A stretch of DNA of 64,000 nucleotides from Streptomyces sp. NBC_01408 (GTDB taxonomy: Bacteria; Actinomycetota; Actinomycetes; Streptomycetales; Streptomycetaceae), in the NCBI RefSeq assembly GCF_026340255.1, contig NZ_JAPEPJ010000001.1:2225001-2289000 (forward strand), read 5' to 3'. The notes under the pieces are model-generated. The model was not told where the DNA came from, made no database searches, and saw nothing but the letters and a program-made list of their open reading frames with translations. This document shows positions 35,558-44,078 of this stretch, one piece after another. Every line of letters starts with the position of its first letter. Position 1 is the first letter of the stretch. Both the position numbers and the translations under genes were made by a program.

Positions 35558-35731
35558 TCGGCGCCGGCGCGCCTCCAGGGCTTCGGGGCCGCTGCGCCGG
35601 ACTCCGTCCGCCGGTCGTGGCCGGGCTCGGTGGGCTGCTTCAGGGGACCCGGGAAGCAGGGCCGTCCGGCGGGCGTTGCATTCTGTCGTGGGCGCCGTCG
35701 GGGCGTCGCGGCAGGGTGCTGGGAGTCAGGC

Positions 35732-36901
35732 GTGGATGTCCACGGGATGGTGGCGGAGGGCTTCGAGCCCGTCAGGGACGCGTTCGTACGCAACTTCGAG
35801 GTGCTCGGGGACCGGGGCGCGGCGGTCGCCGTGTACCGGGACGGCCGCAAGGTCGTGGACTTGTGGGGCGGAACCAAGGACGCGCAGGGCACCGAGCCCC
35901 GGCCCCCCTGGACCGAGGACACCGCCCAGATCGTGCGCTCCGCGACCAAGGGCGTGGCCGCGGCCGTCCCCCTGCTGCTGCACCAGCGCGGACTGCTCGA
36001 CCTGGACGCGCCGGTGGGCTCGTACTGGCCGGAGTTCAAGACGGGCGGCAAGGACCGGACCCTGGTCCGCGACCTGCTCGCGCACCGCGCGGGCGTTCCG
36101 GCGCTGGACCGGGGACTGACCGTGGCCGAGGCCGTCGACGGGGTCAGCGGCCCGCGCGCGGTCGCCGCGCAGCAGCCGTTCTGGCAGCCCGGCACCGACC
36201 ACGGCTACCACGCGCAGACCTACAGCTGGCTGCTGTCCGAGCTGGTGCTGCGGGCGACGGGCCGCACGGTCGGCGGGATCCTCGCCGAGGAGATCGCGGA
36301 GCCGCTGGGCCTGGACTTCTGGATCGGCCTGCCGGAGAACGAGGTGCACCGGGTGGGACGGGTGGCCCCCGTGGACCCGCCCGAGAGCGCGGGCATGCTC
36401 AGGACCCGGCCGAGGAGAAACGTTTCCGAGGCCTACGCCGACCCGGACTCCCTCACCCGCCGCGCCTTCGCCGCCATCGATCCGCTGCCGGACGAGAACG
36501 ACCCCGCCTACCGGGCCGCCGAACTGCCGGCCTCGGCGGGCATCGGCACCGCCCGCGCCCTCGCCCGCTTCTACGCGGCCACCATCGGGGTGGTGGAGGA
36601 CGGCGCCCGGATCTTCACCCAGGCCACCACCGCCCTCGCCGGGCGGGAGCTCTCCTCCGGCCCGGACCGGGTCCTGGTGGTGAACACCCGATTCGGCCCC
36701 GGCTACATGCTGCACGGCCCGGCGTCCCCGCTGCTGTCCCCGGCCTCCTTCGGCCACCCGGGCCGCGGCGGTTCGCTGGCCTTCGCGGACCCGGAGGAGG
36801 GCATCGGCTTCGGTTACGTGACGAACGCCCACGCCAAGTCCGTCACGGCCGACCCCCGCGCCCAGGCCCTCGTACGGGCCCTCCGCGCGGCCCTGGCCTA
36901 G
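35732..36901 (+). CDS. Serine hydrolase of the beta-lactamase/EstB family
   Basis: GTG 35732 with GGGAG upstream gives 389 residues. The class C-like nucleophile tetrad is Ser-Ala-Thr-Lys (VRSATKG), with a Tyr in YHAQTYSW and a late HPGRGGS segment in place of KTG. Such proteins are esterases or D-amino-acid peptidases. No signal peptide is seen, so it is probably cytosolic. Its stop codon lies inside a terminator stem. Confidence 0.88.
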   Translation: MDVHGMVAEGFEPVRDAFVRNFEVLGDRGAAVAVYRDGRKVVDLWGGTKDAQGTEPRPPWTEDTAQIVRSATKGVAAAVPLLLHQRGLLDLDAPVGSYWPEFKTGGKDRTLVRDLLAHRAGVPALDRGLTVAEAVDGVSGPRAVAAQQPFWQPGTDHGYHAQTYSWLLSELVLRATGRTVGGILAEEIAEPLGLDFWIGLPENEVHRVGRVAPVDPPESAGMLRTRPRRNVSEAYADPDSLTRRAFAAIDPLPDENDPAYRAAELPASAGIGTARALARFYAATIGVVEDGARIFTQATTALAGRELSSGPDRVLVVNTRFGPGYMLHGPASPLLSPASFGHPGRGGSLAFADPEEGIGFGYVTNAHAKSVTADPRAQALVRALRAALA

Positions 36902-36938
36902 TGCTGTGGCCGGCAAACCTTTCCGGCCACAGCACTAG
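36898..36938. terminator. Bidirectional terminator containing both stop codons
   Basis: CTAGTGCTGTGGCCGG (36898-36913) pairs perfectly with CCGGCCACAGCACTAG (36923-36938). The TAG of the esterase gene and the TAG of the convergent deacylase gene are both part of the 16-bp stem. Confidence 0.88.
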
Positions 36939-37411
36939 CCGGCCTCCCGTACGTCGGAGAGTGTGGCCCCCGCGTAGTCGATGAGCTGGTACGGCCCCAT
37001 CGGGAACACCGTGTTCGGGGTGCCGGCCGCCGCCCAGACCACGTCGTGGTCCAGCAGCCGCCGGTCGGCGAGCACGCGGGTGCGGGTGCGGTGCCCGAAG
37101 GGCGGGACCCCGCCGATGGCGTAGCCGGTGGTCTCGCGGACCACGGCGGCGTCCGCCCGCGTCACCTTCCCGGCGCCGAGCTCCCGGCGTACCGCCTCGA
37201 CGTCGACCCGCGAGGCCCCGTCCATCAGGACCAGCACCGGGACCCCGTCGGCGGCGAAGATCAGCGACTTGACGATCTGGCTCAGCTCGCAGCCGATCGC
37301 GGCTGCCGCGTCGGCCGCGGTACGGGTCCCCTCGGGGAAGGTCCGGACGGTGAGTTCGAGGCCCAGCCCGGCCAGGGCCTCGGCGAACAAGGGGTGCGTG
37401 GACGTCGTCAT
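36935..37411 (-). CDS. YbaK/EbsC-type aminoacyl-tRNA deacylase
   Basis: The 158-residue single-domain protein matches the YbaK/INS family: an N-terminal helix, then SQIVKSLIFAADGVPVLVLM with the catalytic Lys, and the loop IGGVPPFGH. These proteins clear mischarged tRNA, typically Cys-tRNA(Pro). It is monocistronic. Confidence 0.9.
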   Translation of the reverse strand: MTTSTHPLFAEALAGLGLELTVRTFPEGTRTAADAAAAIGCELSQIVKSLIFAADGVPVLVLMDGASRVDVEAVRRELGAGKVTRADAAVVRETTGYAIGGVPPFGHRTRTRVLADRRLLDHDVVWAAAGTPNTVFPMGPYQLIDYAGATLSDVREAG

Positions 37412-37615
37412 ACGGGGACGCTAGCGCCGCGCGGGCCAGCCGAGCGAGCGGTTTCCCCTCCTGTGCTCCCCGTTGTCGTAGCTCGTCGAGCCGAGCGATT
37501 CCGTTACGTTTCGCGGTGGACCGATGTACTCGGTCAGACCGTGGCGCCGATCCGCTGGGCGAACCGGCGCAGGCCTGGGATCTCGCAGCCGGCGCCGGGC
37601 ACCACCGTCCGCGCG

Positions 37616-37804
37616 ATGGAAGCCCCCGAGCACTTGGCCGTGGGAGTTCTTGCCCGGTACGGCACCTTCACCGACGCGTTTCCCGGCCACGCCTACGTAC
37701 GCCCCCTCGGCGGTGGCCGTGAGTGGATCGCCGCCCCGGAGTACCTGCGTCCCGCGACCTGGCCGGAGACGGCCGCCGTCCGGATGCAGGAGTGGACGGG
37801 GTGA
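37616..37804 (+). CDS. Small ORF with RPxGGGREW motif
   Basis: The 62-residue frame from ATG 37616 contains YVRPLGGGREWIAAPEYLRP, a motif I associate with small hypothetical Streptomyces proteins found near HTH/DUF397-type genes. The stop overlaps a GTG start of the next frame. Function unknown. Confidence 0.45.
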   Translation: MEAPEHLAVGVLARYGTFTDAFPGHAYVRPLGGGREWIAAPEYLRPATWPETAAVRMQEWTG

Positions 37805-38160
37805 CCGGCCGCCCGGTCCTCGGTCCGATCCGAGGAGGTGGGCGCCGCACCGTCGACCACCCGTTGACCGGCCGCCAGGTCCGCGACATCGCATCCGGGC
37901 AGACCGGCGAGCTGATGGAGGCCACGGAGGAGTGGCACGGCGGCCGCATCCTGCGCCTGGCGCACATCCGCCCTCCCGGCGGCGGCGTCGCAACCAGTGA
38001 GCGCCGCCCGGATCGGCGACCTCGTAGAGGACGGCCCCGGCGGCGTGCCGGCCGCGCAGGCCCGCTGGGTCGGGTCGGAAGCCATGGCTGTCGCGTCGAT
38101 CACCCGGCTGCCGGTCCTGCCTTAGCAGCAAACCAACAACTGTCACTTAAGGTGACTTAA
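37801..38160 (+). pseudogene. Degenerate small ORF of the same family
   Basis: GTG 37801 is coupled to the previous stop. The frame reads SGQTGELMEATEEW and HIRPPGGG and then loses family character, becoming Arg-rich. A different frame from GTG 37997 to TAG 38125 (42 codons, ARIGDLVEDGPGG) looks like another member. A frameshift after the GGG codons is likely. Confidence 0.35.
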
Positions 38161-38188
38161 AGATTACTTACTGCAATCTGGAGAAGAG

Positions 38189-39172
38189 ATGCTCAGACGT
38201 CAGCTCAGTGCCGTGGCCTTGGCTGTGCCGATGGTCGCCGTGCTCGGTATCGGAAGCGCGGCAGGCGCGGAACCCCAGGTATCCATCCCGTGCGATGTCG
38301 CCGCGCTCAACAGCGCGATCATCGCGGCGAACAACAACACCGGCCCGCAGACCATCCGGCTCGCGCCCAGATGTGTCTACAACGTCCAGACTCCGGCGTC
38401 GACCGGCGGGCTCGGCGCCAACGCCCTGCCGAGGATCACAGGCACGGTCACGCTGCTGGGTCGTAACACCACCATCCGACGGGACCCCGACGCCTCCGAG
38501 GGCTTTCGCATCGCGGAGATCGACGGCCCGAATGGACGTCTGACCGTCGACGGTGTCACCGCGACCGGCGGCGGCTATCTCGAATACGCCGGCACCTATC
38601 TGCCCACCGACGGAGCGACGCTCATCCTCCGGCACAGCGCCGTGACCAACAGCACGGCGAACTACGGGGGCGCCATCTTCGTCAATCAAGGCAGCACCCT
38701 CGAAGTGCACGACAGCGTCCTGCGGAACAGTGCGGCGCAGCAGGGAGGCGCCGTCTACAACGGGCCGCGCAGCACCACCCTGCTCATGCGCACCCGTGTG
38801 GAGGGGAACCAGGCCACGGCGTTCGGGGGCGGCATCTTCACCGCCGGGGCCTCTCTGACCATCAAGAACTCGCACATCGGCGCCAATCGCGCCTTCGATC
38901 AGGGCGGCGGAATCTACAACGACCGAGCCCCGATGGACATCTCCTCGACGACCATCGCCGACAACCGTGCAGGCCTCATGGGCGGCGGTATCGCCAATTA
39001 CGGCAGCAGTACGCTGACGAAAACAACGGTGCGGCGCAACAGCGCGCTCAATGGCGGCGGCATCTGGCAAGCGCCATCCCCCAGCGTCCTGAACCTCGTC
39101 AACAGCCAGATCGTCGACAACACGCCCAACAACTGCCGCCCTGTCGGGTCGGTCCCCGCCTGTACGTCCTGA
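38189..39172 (+). CDS. Secreted right-handed beta-helix protein
   Basis: The 327-residue protein has a Sec signal peptide cleaved near SAAGAEP. Seven or more imperfect turns follow (GGAIFVNQGSTLEVHDSVLR, GGAVYN, GGGIFTAGASLTIKNSHI, GGGIYNDRAPMDISSTTI, GGGIANYG, GGGIWQ), the repeat signature of parallel beta-helix proteins such as pectate lyase-like folds. Two Cys pairs could staple its ends. It may bind or cleave polysaccharide, but no catalytic set is evident. Confidence 0.85.
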   Translation: MLRRQLSAVALAVPMVAVLGIGSAAGAEPQVSIPCDVAALNSAIIAANNNTGPQTIRLAPRCVYNVQTPASTGGLGANALPRITGTVTLLGRNTTIRRDPDASEGFRIAEIDGPNGRLTVDGVTATGGGYLEYAGTYLPTDGATLILRHSAVTNSTANYGGAIFVNQGSTLEVHDSVLRNSAAQQGGAVYNGPRSTTLLMRTRVEGNQATAFGGGIFTAGASLTIKNSHIGANRAFDQGGGIYNDRAPMDISSTTIADNRAGLMGGGIANYGSSTLTKTTVRRNSALNGGGIWQAPSPSVLNLVNSQIVDNTPNNCRPVGSVPACTS

Positions 39173-39406
39173 CCGCGGAGCGGGGCGCATCGACGGTGCG
39201 GCCCTCGGTGATCGGTGATCCGGGGGAGAGGGCGGAGGAGGCGGAGTAGTCCGAGTAGTCGGCCCAGCCCTTTGCGGTCAATGGCCTGGTGGGTCGATGC
39301 CTCAAATTTCTGCGGTGCCCCTGAGACGCCGCTGTCCGCCGGGCGGAGTCCGGCGCAGCGGTCCGCCCGTGAGGCGCTCCCGGCGCCTCACGGTGCGAGG
39401 GCGGCG

Positions 39407-41050
39407 TCAGGAAGAGGAAAGGACCGACGCGACGATCGGGCCCGCCGCGTCGCCGCCGTGGCCGCCGCCCTCGACCATCGCCGCCGCGGCCATGTCGCCG
39501 CTGAAGCCCGTGAACCAGCTGTCCGGGCTGCCCCCGCCGCCGACCTCCGCCGAGCCGGTCTTCGCGCCCTTGTCGCCGCCGACCGAGGCCATCGCCTTCT
39601 GGCCGGTGCCCTCGGTGGCCGTCAGCCGCATCATCGAGACCAGCTGCTGCTGCACCGCGGGCTTCATCCGGCGCTGAGCCGTCGCGATCGTGCGGCCGTC
39701 GAGCTCGGGGGAGACCAACAGCGGCTGGCGGAAGACCCCGGTGCGGGCGGTCGCGGTGATGGAGGCGACGTTCAGCGGGTTCATGGTGATCTGGCCCTGC
39801 CCGATGTACGCGGCGGCGGCCTCCGCGCCCGTCGCCGCCGGGACCTTGCCGTCGGTGGACTTCACGCCGGTCTTCCAGTCCAGGCCGATGCCGAAGACCT
39901 CCTTGGCCTCCTTCGACAGTGCGGAGTCGTCGTCGACGGGCTTGATCTGCTTGATGAAGGCGGTGTTGCAGGACTTGGCGAAGCTGGTCGCGAAGGTGGT
40001 GCCCGCCGGCAGGTCGAAGTTCTTCAGGTTGTGGAAGGGGCGGCCGCCCCAGGACACGGTCTTCGGGCAGTCCGCGGGCTTGTCGGCCGCCACCATGCCG
40101 CGGTCCAGCAGCATCGCCGCCGTCACGATCTTCATGGTGGAGCCCGGCGCCCGGGTGCCGGCCATCGCCGCGTTGTACCCGTCCTGGCGGTGGTTGGCGA
40201 CGGCCAGGATGTGCCCGGTGCTCGGCTTGACCGCGACCACGGAGGCCTCCGGGAACCTCGCGACCGCCTTCTCGGCCGCCGCCTGCACCTTCGCGTCCAG
40301 GTACGTCTTGAGGACGCTCGGCTCCCCCTCCACCAGGGTCAGCAGGGTCCGCTTGGGCGTGTTCGCGACGGCCGGCTCGATCCAGACCTCGGCGCCGGTC
40401 TTGCCGCCCGCCTTGCTGCCGTACGTCTCGCGGAGCTGGTCGAGGAGGGGGCGCAGCGAGGGGTACTTCTCCGCCGTCAGCTCCTCGTCGTTGCGGTCGA
40501 CCAGTTTGACGGGCGGGCTCGCCGGGGCGCCCGCGCGCAGCTTCTCGTCCTTCTGGAGCTCCGGGTGGATCACCGAGGGCTGCCAGTCGACCAGCGGCTT
40601 GCCGCTGGTGACCCCGCGGACCACGGTCAGCCGGGACTCGTAGGCGAGGGGCTTGGTGGTGCCCTCGTAGGTGATCTCCGCGGCGACCGTGAAGGGGACG
40701 GTGTCGCCCTTCGCCGCCCCGGGGGTGATCACCGCCTTGGAGATGTACGCCTTGGCCTTGTAGTCGGCTACGGCCGTCTGGGCGGCCGTAGCGTTGTTCG
40801 TCAGGTCGGCGGCCGTCCGGTCGTCGCCCGCCGCCCATGCGGCGAGGAAGGCCTTGGCCGTCTCGGCGGTCTCCTTCTCGGTGACCGGGCCGCTGCCCTT
40901 CTCCGGACGGTAGGCGGCGTCACCGGCCTTGGTGCTGGTCCCGCCTTCGCCGCCCGCGTCCCCCACCAGCGCGTACACCCCGTACCCGGCCCCGCCGAGC
41001 ATCGCGAGAAACACCCCGCCGATGACGGCGCCCTTCGCTGCCCCGTTCAT
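39407..41050 (-). CDS. Penicillin-binding protein (transpeptidase with NTF2-like domain)
   Basis: ATG 41050 follows GGGAGGGACGTTA. The 547-residue protein has one N-terminal membrane anchor, an NTF2-like MecA_N domain (AKAFLAAWAAGDDRTAADLT), a dimerisation region and a transpeptidase domain. Its motifs are GSTMK (Ser304, Lys307), SCN and KTGSAE. It cross-links peptidoglycan outside the membrane. The MecA_N domain is shared with PBP2a-type enzymes of low beta-lactam affinity. The tandem operator upstream suggests specific control. Confidence 0.92.
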   Translation of the reverse strand: MNGAAKGAVIGGVFLAMLGGAGYGVYALVGDAGGEGGTSTKAGDAAYRPEKGSGPVTEKETAETAKAFLAAWAAGDDRTAADLTNNATAAQTAVADYKAKAYISKAVITPGAAKGDTVPFTVAAEITYEGTTKPLAYESRLTVVRGVTSGKPLVDWQPSVIHPELQKDEKLRAGAPASPPVKLVDRNDEELTAEKYPSLRPLLDQLRETYGSKAGGKTGAEVWIEPAVANTPKRTLLTLVEGEPSVLKTYLDAKVQAAAEKAVARFPEASVVAVKPSTGHILAVANHRQDGYNAAMAGTRAPGSTMKIVTAAMLLDRGMVAADKPADCPKTVSWGGRPFHNLKNFDLPAGTTFATSFAKSCNTAFIKQIKPVDDDSALSKEAKEVFGIGLDWKTGVKSTDGKVPAATGAEAAAAYIGQGQITMNPLNVASITATARTGVFRQPLLVSPELDGRTIATAQRRMKPAVQQQLVSMMRLTATEGTGQKAMASVGGDKGAKTGSAEVGGGGSPDSWFTGFSGDMAAAAMVEGGGHGGDAAGPIVASVLSSS

Positions 41051-41072
41051 TAACGTCCCTCCCCCGGACCTC

Positions 41073-41098
41073 AGTTCTCTGAACATGTTCAAAGAACT
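41073..41098. promoter_or_regulatory. Tandem inverted-repeat operator before the PBP gene
   Basis: GTTC-TCT-GAAC, AT, GTTC-AAA-GAAC: two 11-bp inverted repeats in a row. They also combine into a 26-bp palindrome with one mismatched pair. It starts 23 bases before the PBP start codon, in the 5' untranslated or promoter region. Confidence 0.6.
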
Positions 41099-41190
41099 CG
41101 TGGTGCAGACCTTACGCTGCGCTGACACACCAGTAGGACTTTGTTACCGGACCGGAACATGTCAAGTGGCCGCCTCCGGCCCCCGGATGG

Positions 41191-41226
41191 CGGATGGCCC
41201 GGCACCTGGAGGTGCCGGGCCATCCG
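41191..41226. terminator. Native terminator of pmt, now next to attL
   Basis: CGGATGGCCCGGCACCT and AGGTGCCGGGCCATCCG form a 17-bp stem with a two-base loop. It directly follows the displaced pmt tail and closely resembles the terminator at 45369-45406, with which it shares the CCCGGCACC...GGTGCCGGG core. Confidence 0.75.
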
Positions 41227-41249
41227 CGTTCTCGCTGCTGTTCTCGCTT

Positions 41250-41337
41250 CTAGACCCAGGTGTCCAGCCACATGCGGCCGCGCCAGGAGTCCATCGGGAG
41301 GGTCTGGCCCGTGTAGATCGGCCAGAAGTAGATGAAG
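41250..41337 (-). repeat. Direct repeat / att site: displaced pmt 3' end
   Basis: 88 bases identical to the last 88 bases of pmt, including its stop codon (antisense FIYFWPIYTGQTLP...MWLDTWV). It is separated from the gene body and next to the native terminator, so it is probably the original chromosomal tail. Confidence 0.9.
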
Positions 41338-41522
41338 CCTCCTGGGACAAGGGGCGTAGTGACCTGACCAGCGGCGGAGCTGTCGGCGCGGGTCCTGCGG
41401 CGGCCGCTGGGCCGTCTCTGGGCCGTGATCACGCGCTTGGCTGCATTCTCACCTGCCATCCGCGTCAAGCAGGTGCGTGAATGCTGCTTCGGGGGTCGGC
41501 AGTCGAAGCTACACTCAGCGCC

Positions 41523-42224
41523 ATGCAGCGGGGTGGGGTTACAGAGCGGGTTTCTGCCGGTTCGGCGGCTGTTTTCACTGGTTTAGTAGCCGATACGGCG
41601 GCCGTTGTCGCGCTGCTGGCATCGGATACCTTTCGGAGATGGTGCAAGGACTATTGGATTATTCCGACAGGTCTCAGCCTTCTCCTGGTTTACGTGGTGA
41701 TCGCGCTGCTGGAAGCCAATTCGAGGAAGGCCGGAGAGCTGCGCATCCTCAGGGATACATTAAGGGAGCCGAGTCAGCATGACCGCACTCTCTTTTCTAC
41801 AGTCACAGCCTCACTTCATCCTGATGGGAGGACTGTGGAGTGGCTCAAGCATGGCTTCATCTGCACGAGCTTCGAGGGCTCGCTGATGGGCCCGCTTGAC
41901 GCTCTACAGAGGAGTCGGCTTCGGGACCCGCGCGGGTTCGATAGTGCAGAAATTGAGCCTGTATACCGAGAGCTTTCCGCCTGCATCATGCGGTTTACCA
42001 GAGTCGTAAATCAGCACATGTGGTCCGATTACCCGGATAACCCGTCTAGGCTGGCTATCCCGAGAGAGTGGGAAGTCTCTGACCCCGAGCGCTACGAGGG
42101 CGCAATGGACGATCTGAATGCGCGCTCGCTCGAATTGGTGGAAGCCTATGACGCATTTCTCCTCACAGCGCAGCGAAACGGTGTGACTGAGGTTGGCGCG
42201 GAGATTGGCTCGCCTGTCGTCTGA
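41523..42224 (+). CDS. Two-transmembrane cargo protein of unknown function
   Basis: The frame could start at ATG 41481, but ATG 41523 lies 7 bases after TACACT (41510-41515), as expected for a leaderless transcript, and no ribosome binding site is present at either. From 41523 the 233-residue product has two hydrophobic segments (AAVFTGLVADTAAVVALLA and YWIIPTGLSLLLVYVVIALL) and a 160-residue cytosolic domain with no family that I recognise. Codon use is less GC-biased than in the surroundings. Membrane-anchored cargo of this shape is sometimes defensive, but nothing here shows it. Confidence 0.65.
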   Translation: MQRGGVTERVSAGSAAVFTGLVADTAAVVALLASDTFRRWCKDYWIIPTGLSLLLVYVVIALLEANSRKAGELRILRDTLREPSQHDRTLFSTVTASLHPDGRTVEWLKHGFICTSFEGSLMGPLDALQRSRLRDPRGFDSAEIEPVYRELSACIMRFTRVVNQHMWSDYPDNPSRLAIPREWEVSDPERYEGAMDDLNARSLELVEAYDAFLLTAQRNGVTEVGAEIGSPVV

Positions 42225-42225
42225 T

Positions 42226-43107
42226 CTAGAACACGTCCATGCCGAAAACATCGTCAAGAGCCCTTCGGGTGCGCCCCTCGCTGCTCGGCATCAGGTGCGT
42301 GTACGTCCGCAGCGTGAAGCCCGGGTCGGCGTGGCCGAGGTATTGGCTCAGGGCTCGGATGTTCTCGCCGGCGTCCAGCAGGACGGACGCGTAGAAGTGC
42401 CGCAGTGCGTGCATGCCGTGCTGAGGGGCGGAAGCGTACCGCTCACCCTCCTTCGCTGGCGGGATGATGCCCGCGACTGCGAGGGCGGGCTTCCACATGT
42501 GGTCGTTGAAACCGCTGACCCTGACGAAGCTGCCGCGCAGGCTGGGGAAGACGAGCGACTTCGTCACCGGCGGACCGTCGGGCGTCCGCCAAGGCAGGTG
42601 ACCGTTACGGCGCGGTGGAGCTTGGAGTGCGCGCGCAGGGCCGCCGCCACGGACCCGGGCAGCGGAACAGAGCGCGCCTTGGCGCCCTTCGGCGGGGCGA
42701 AAACGTATTTCCCCCGGATGCGCTTGAGCTGGTGCTCCACACGCAGCCATTCGCCTTCGTAGTCGATCTCCTCGTCGGAAAGCCCGAATACCTCGCCCTG
42801 TCGCAGGCCGCAACCACTGGCAATGTCGACAGTCGTCCGCAGATGCCGGGGCAGGGCGGCCCGTACCGCCAGCACCTGTGCGGTGGTCCACGGCGTGACG
42901 CGAGGCGTGGCGGGCTTGGTTCAGCCACAGCTCGGCGAGTCGCTTCTGCTTGTCCGGGAACGACTTGCTCTTCTCGGTGCCGTCGGGACCGATGTACCGG
43001 GCGCGGTAGCGCGCGCCGGTGCCGTACCTGTCGGTCTTGACCCGGACCGACTTTCCTTCGGGGCCGCGTTCGGCCTTGTACCACCGGTCTTGGATGTGGC
43101 CTGCCAC
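42226..43107 (-). pseudogene. int: Tyrosine integrase pseudogene
   Basis: Three pieces of a Streptomyces phage-type integrase are present. The N-terminus, from GTG 43107, contains AGHIQDRWYKAERGPEGKSV through KQKRLAELWLNQA. The middle, in another frame, runs from TPWTTAQVLAVRAALPRHLR to HRAVTVT. The C-terminus, back in the first frame, carries HGMHALRHFYASVLLDAG, YLGH and the nucleophile Tyr in RTYTHLM. The core-binding SAM-like domain between the first two pieces is missing, roughly 100 residues compared with the family. A one-base loss breaks the frame before LPWRTPDG. Confidence 0.85.
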
Positions 43108-43169
43108 GTGGGGCCTTTCTGAGATGCACTGAGGGCGGGGCCCGGGTGGGCCCGCCCTCAGTGGTTGGG

Positions 43170-43367
43170 TTAGGCGGCTTGGCTGATGTCCTTGCGCTTC
43201 TGCTCGGCGATCCAGTCGTAGAGGTCGGCAGGGTCGTAGCGGGTGTGCTTGCCGACGCGGAACCCGGGCGGCCCGGTCCGCTTCTTGCGCCACTGGTAGA
43301 GGGTCTCTACGGGGACGTCGAGGATTTCGGCGACGTCGTCGGGGTTGAGGTAACGGTCGTGGCGCGC
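43170..43367 (-). pseudogene. xis: Excisionase remnant (no start codon)
   Basis: The frame reads RHDRYLNPDDVAEILDVPVE, then TLYQWRKKRTGPPGFRVGKH and RYDPADLYDWIAEQKRK, the MerR/AlpA-like winged helix of Streptomyces excisionases, normally just upstream of int. In this frame a TAG lies six codons before the conserved part and no ATG, GTG or TTG intervenes. The 5' end has been lost by a deletion that joins it to the HTH gene. Confidence 0.8.
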
Positions 43368-43741
43368 TTGACTGCTCTATTGGAGCGCGACAGTTCTTCA
43401 CGGAGCGATTTCAGCTCGAATCTACCCGGATTTATGGCTTTGAGGGACGATAGGTACTGAGCTCTGATTGCTAGTCGAGCTTCCTCGGTAATTGGGCTTC
43501 CGCAATGAGTCTCCACCTCGTCAACGAGGCGGTCGACGAAATCCTGAGGGGCGAGGCGCCTTCCGCTCAAGTAGCGGGAAACTGCCGACTTGTCCAGATG
43601 GACTCGATACGCATAAGCAGACTGCGAGACGCCGAGAGTGTTGAACAGACGCAGCAACACGTTGCCAAGGGCGACAACCTCAGCTACATCACCGGTCTCT
43701 ACCGGCCCCGAAGTGCCTGGTCGGCGGGCGAGTTCATCCAT
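43307..43741 (-). CDS. HTH regulator, C-terminus replaced by deletion
   Basis: ATG 43741 opens a 144-residue frame with an XRE-like helix-turn-helix (FNTLGVSQSAYAYRVHLDKS with AVSRYLSGRR) and a helical region up to LREELSRSNRAVK. The final 20 residues (RATTVTSTPTTSPKSSTSP) are the excisionase gene read in the wrong frame. The gene is therefore probably truncated, although its DNA-binding part is intact. Confidence 0.65.
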   Translation of the reverse strand: MDELARRPGTSGPVETGDVAEVVALGNVLLRLFNTLGVSQSAYAYRVHLDKSAVSRYLSGRRLAPQDFVDRLVDEVETHCGSPITEEARLAIRAQYLSSLKAINPGRFELKSLREELSRSNRAVKRATTVTSTPTTSPKSSTSP

Positions 43742-43856
43742 GCGACCCCCACAGTTCGCGATGCCATCCAGTCGGCAACAGTTGCCAACTGTCGCAACGT
43801 ACCCGATGGCCTGCAGGGTCAAGGCCAGATCCGAACACCGAAGGGAGTCAACACGT

Positions 43857-44078
43857 ATGACGGCAAGTTGGACGGCGCTGGCTGGCGGACTTCGCTGGAT
43901 GCAGAGGACGGTAATCGTCTTGATCGCGGCGGTGCCGGTGATGGTCGTGACGTTGGCATTCGTGCCAGCACTCCTAGTCCTCCCGTTCTTTCCGTCCAGG
44001 GCCGCAGGGTCCCTCGATATGGTGCGGCAACTAGGCGCTTGGACAAAGGTTGTGGTGCTGGCGAGTCGAGACAGGTAA
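43857..44078 (+). CDS. Small single-pass membrane protein
   Basis: ATG 43857 with AAGGGAG upstream gives 73 residues. One strong hydrophobic stretch (TVIVLIAAVPVMVVTLAFVP followed by ALLVLPF) and a basic C-terminus suggest a membrane peptide. It is divergent from the HTH gene, an arrangement I associate with Streptomyces integrative elements. Function unknown. Confidence 0.6.
   Translation: MTASWTALAGGLRWMQRTVIVLIAAVPVMVVTLAFVPALLVLPFFPSRAAGSLDMVRQLGAWTKVVVLASRDR

Larger units (their letters stand above)
37412..38188. other. Region of small, partly decayed ORFs
   Basis: About 780 bases separate the deacylase and the beta-helix gene. Three short plus-strand frames contain relics of one small-protein family, marked by RPLGGGREW, IRPPGGG and RIGDLVEDG. 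Frames are interrupted and overlap, so the region looks like a degenerating tandem array. Confidence 0.5.

Noticed and set aside
37693..38103. Minus-strand 136-residue ORF between the deacylase and beta-helix genes
   Set aside because: It is antisense to the fragments of the RPxGGGREW family and has no recognisable features.
41080..41091. LexA (SOS) box before the PBP gene
   Set aside because: GAAC and GTTC are separated by two bases, not the four required for actinobacterial LexA sites.
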